A stretch of 64,000 bases of DNA from Streptomyces parvus (GTDB lineage: Bacteria > Actinomycetota > Actinomycetes > Streptomycetales > Streptomycetaceae): contig NZ_CP135079.1 of assembly GCF_032121415.1 (NCBI RefSeq), positions 2,418,001 to 2,482,000 of the forward strand, written 5' to 3'. A program made the translations under genes and the position numbers. This document shows positions 63,553 through 64,000 of the stretch, one piece after another. A model generated the notes under the pieces. It made no database searches and was not told where the DNA came from. It saw nothing but the letters and a program-made list of their open reading frames with translations. The first letter of the stretch is position 1; each line of letters begins with the position of its first letter.

Positions 63553-64000
63553 TCATTCAACGCCGGGCGGATTTTCTTTCCCCGGGCCGGACGAGCCGGG
63601 GTCTCCCGGGTCGTACGCGCCGGTCGTTCCCGAGGTCCGGCGCCGGTGGCGGGCGACCCGTTCGCGGTTGCCGCATACCTCGCCGGAGCACCAGCGCCGC
63701 CGCCCGCCGCGCGAGGTGTCGAGGTAGAGGCGGTGGCAGGCCTCCCCCTGGCAGCGGCGCAGGGCCGCCCGCGCGACCGGGTCGGTGAGCAGGTCCACCG
63801 CGTCCCGGGCGACGACGGCGAGGAGACCCGCGCAGTCGGGCGCGGCGCTCAGGGCCCGCACCAGGTCTCCGTCCGCACCGCGCACCGCGCGGGGGCCCGG
63901 AGGCGCGCCGGAGGCGAGGGAGTTGATCCGCTCCAGGGCACCGTCGGCCGACGGGCCGCCGAGCTGAGCATCCATCAAGCGACCGACGTCGGAGCGCAGT
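63553..64000 (-). CDS. CGNR zinc-finger protein, 5' end beyond window
   Basis: The C-terminal CGNR zinc finger is clear: CQGEACHRLYLDTSRGGRRRWCSGEVCGNRERV. The frame is open to base 64000 (codons upstream of the TTG/ATG at 63978/63975 continue without a stop), so the start is outside the window; family members are about 180-200 residues with an N-terminal ABATE domain. A probable DNA-binding regulator. Confidence 0.85.
   Translation of the reverse strand, partial: LRSDVGRLMDAQLGGPSADGALERINSLASGAPPGPRAVRGADGDLVRALSAAPDCAGLLAVVARDAVDLLTDPVARAALRRCQGEACHRLYLDTSRGGRRRWCSGEVCGNRERVARHRRRTSGTTGAYDPGDPGSSGPGKENPPGVE

Overview
The window is a stretch of linear-chromosome core from a high-GC actinomycete, almost certainly Streptomyces. 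Support comes from the very strong G/C third-position bias, frequent GTG and occasional TTG starts, ATGA/GTGA gene overlaps, an SsgA-like sporulation protein, a DUF3039/YqgE/MurA/HU/malic enzyme block, an ECF sigma/zinc anti-sigma pair (SigU/RsuA type), DasR-type control of an amino-sugar transporter, and an actinobacterial cysteine-responsive leader peptide. Gene order fits the S. coelicolor SCO2910-SCO2954 region as I remember it; I could not check this.

Layout. 1-6.6 kb: a truncated metallo-beta-lactamase-fold hydrolase, a membrane-anchored PemK/MazF-like protein with no antitoxin, and the sulfur-carrier cysteine route (leader peptide, cysO, cysM, and a Mec+-like JAMM protease 3.5 kb away). 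A cobalamin riboswitch and a BtuFCD-type vitamin B12 importer lie between the two cysteine parts. 6.8-12 kb: amino-acid permease, DUF2017 protein, clpS, and NAD salvage (pncB, pncA). 12-22 kb: a secreted M6 metalloprotease, two RDD membrane proteins with proline-rich N-termini, ssgG, an FAD-linked oxidase and a TPR protein. 22-28 kb: hpd (tyrosine catabolism) divergent from an AsnC/Lrp regulator, followed by a four-gene osmoprotectant (OpuC-type) ABC importer. 27.5-31.5 kb: a self-regulated ArsR-like regulator with a small protein and an MFS exporter, then a Lon-like secreted protease and an IclR regulator.

32-42.2 kb is the accessory part. Two paralogous modules (A on +, 32034-35486; B on -, 42160-40533) share the order small adaptor, WXG-motif protein, four-cysteine lipoprotein. 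They resemble substrates and accessory proteins of a type VII secretion system whose core is not in the window. Between them sit a DEAD/DEAH helicase, an MFS transporter and a tRNA-Cys; module B lies directly behind the tRNA and is accompanied by a frameshifted membrane protein gene and a lipoprotein remnant.

42.5-47.4 kb: a three-gene molybdenum hydroxylase operon (FAD, Fe-S, Mo subunits). The Fe-S subunit has an unusually long low-complexity N-terminus and the Mo subunit lacks the usual catalytic glutamate motif. 47.7-52.8 kb: a beta-N-acetylhexosaminidase and its sugar ABC importer under a dre-like (DasR) site. 52.9-64 kb: DUF3039 protein, YqgE, MurA, an AraC regulator divergent from a DUF2000 protein, HU, malic enzyme, a HelD/UvrD-like helicase, anti-sigma and ECF sigma factor, and a CGNR zinc-finger protein running off the right edge. 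I saw no CRISPR array, insertion sequence, rRNA or phage gene.
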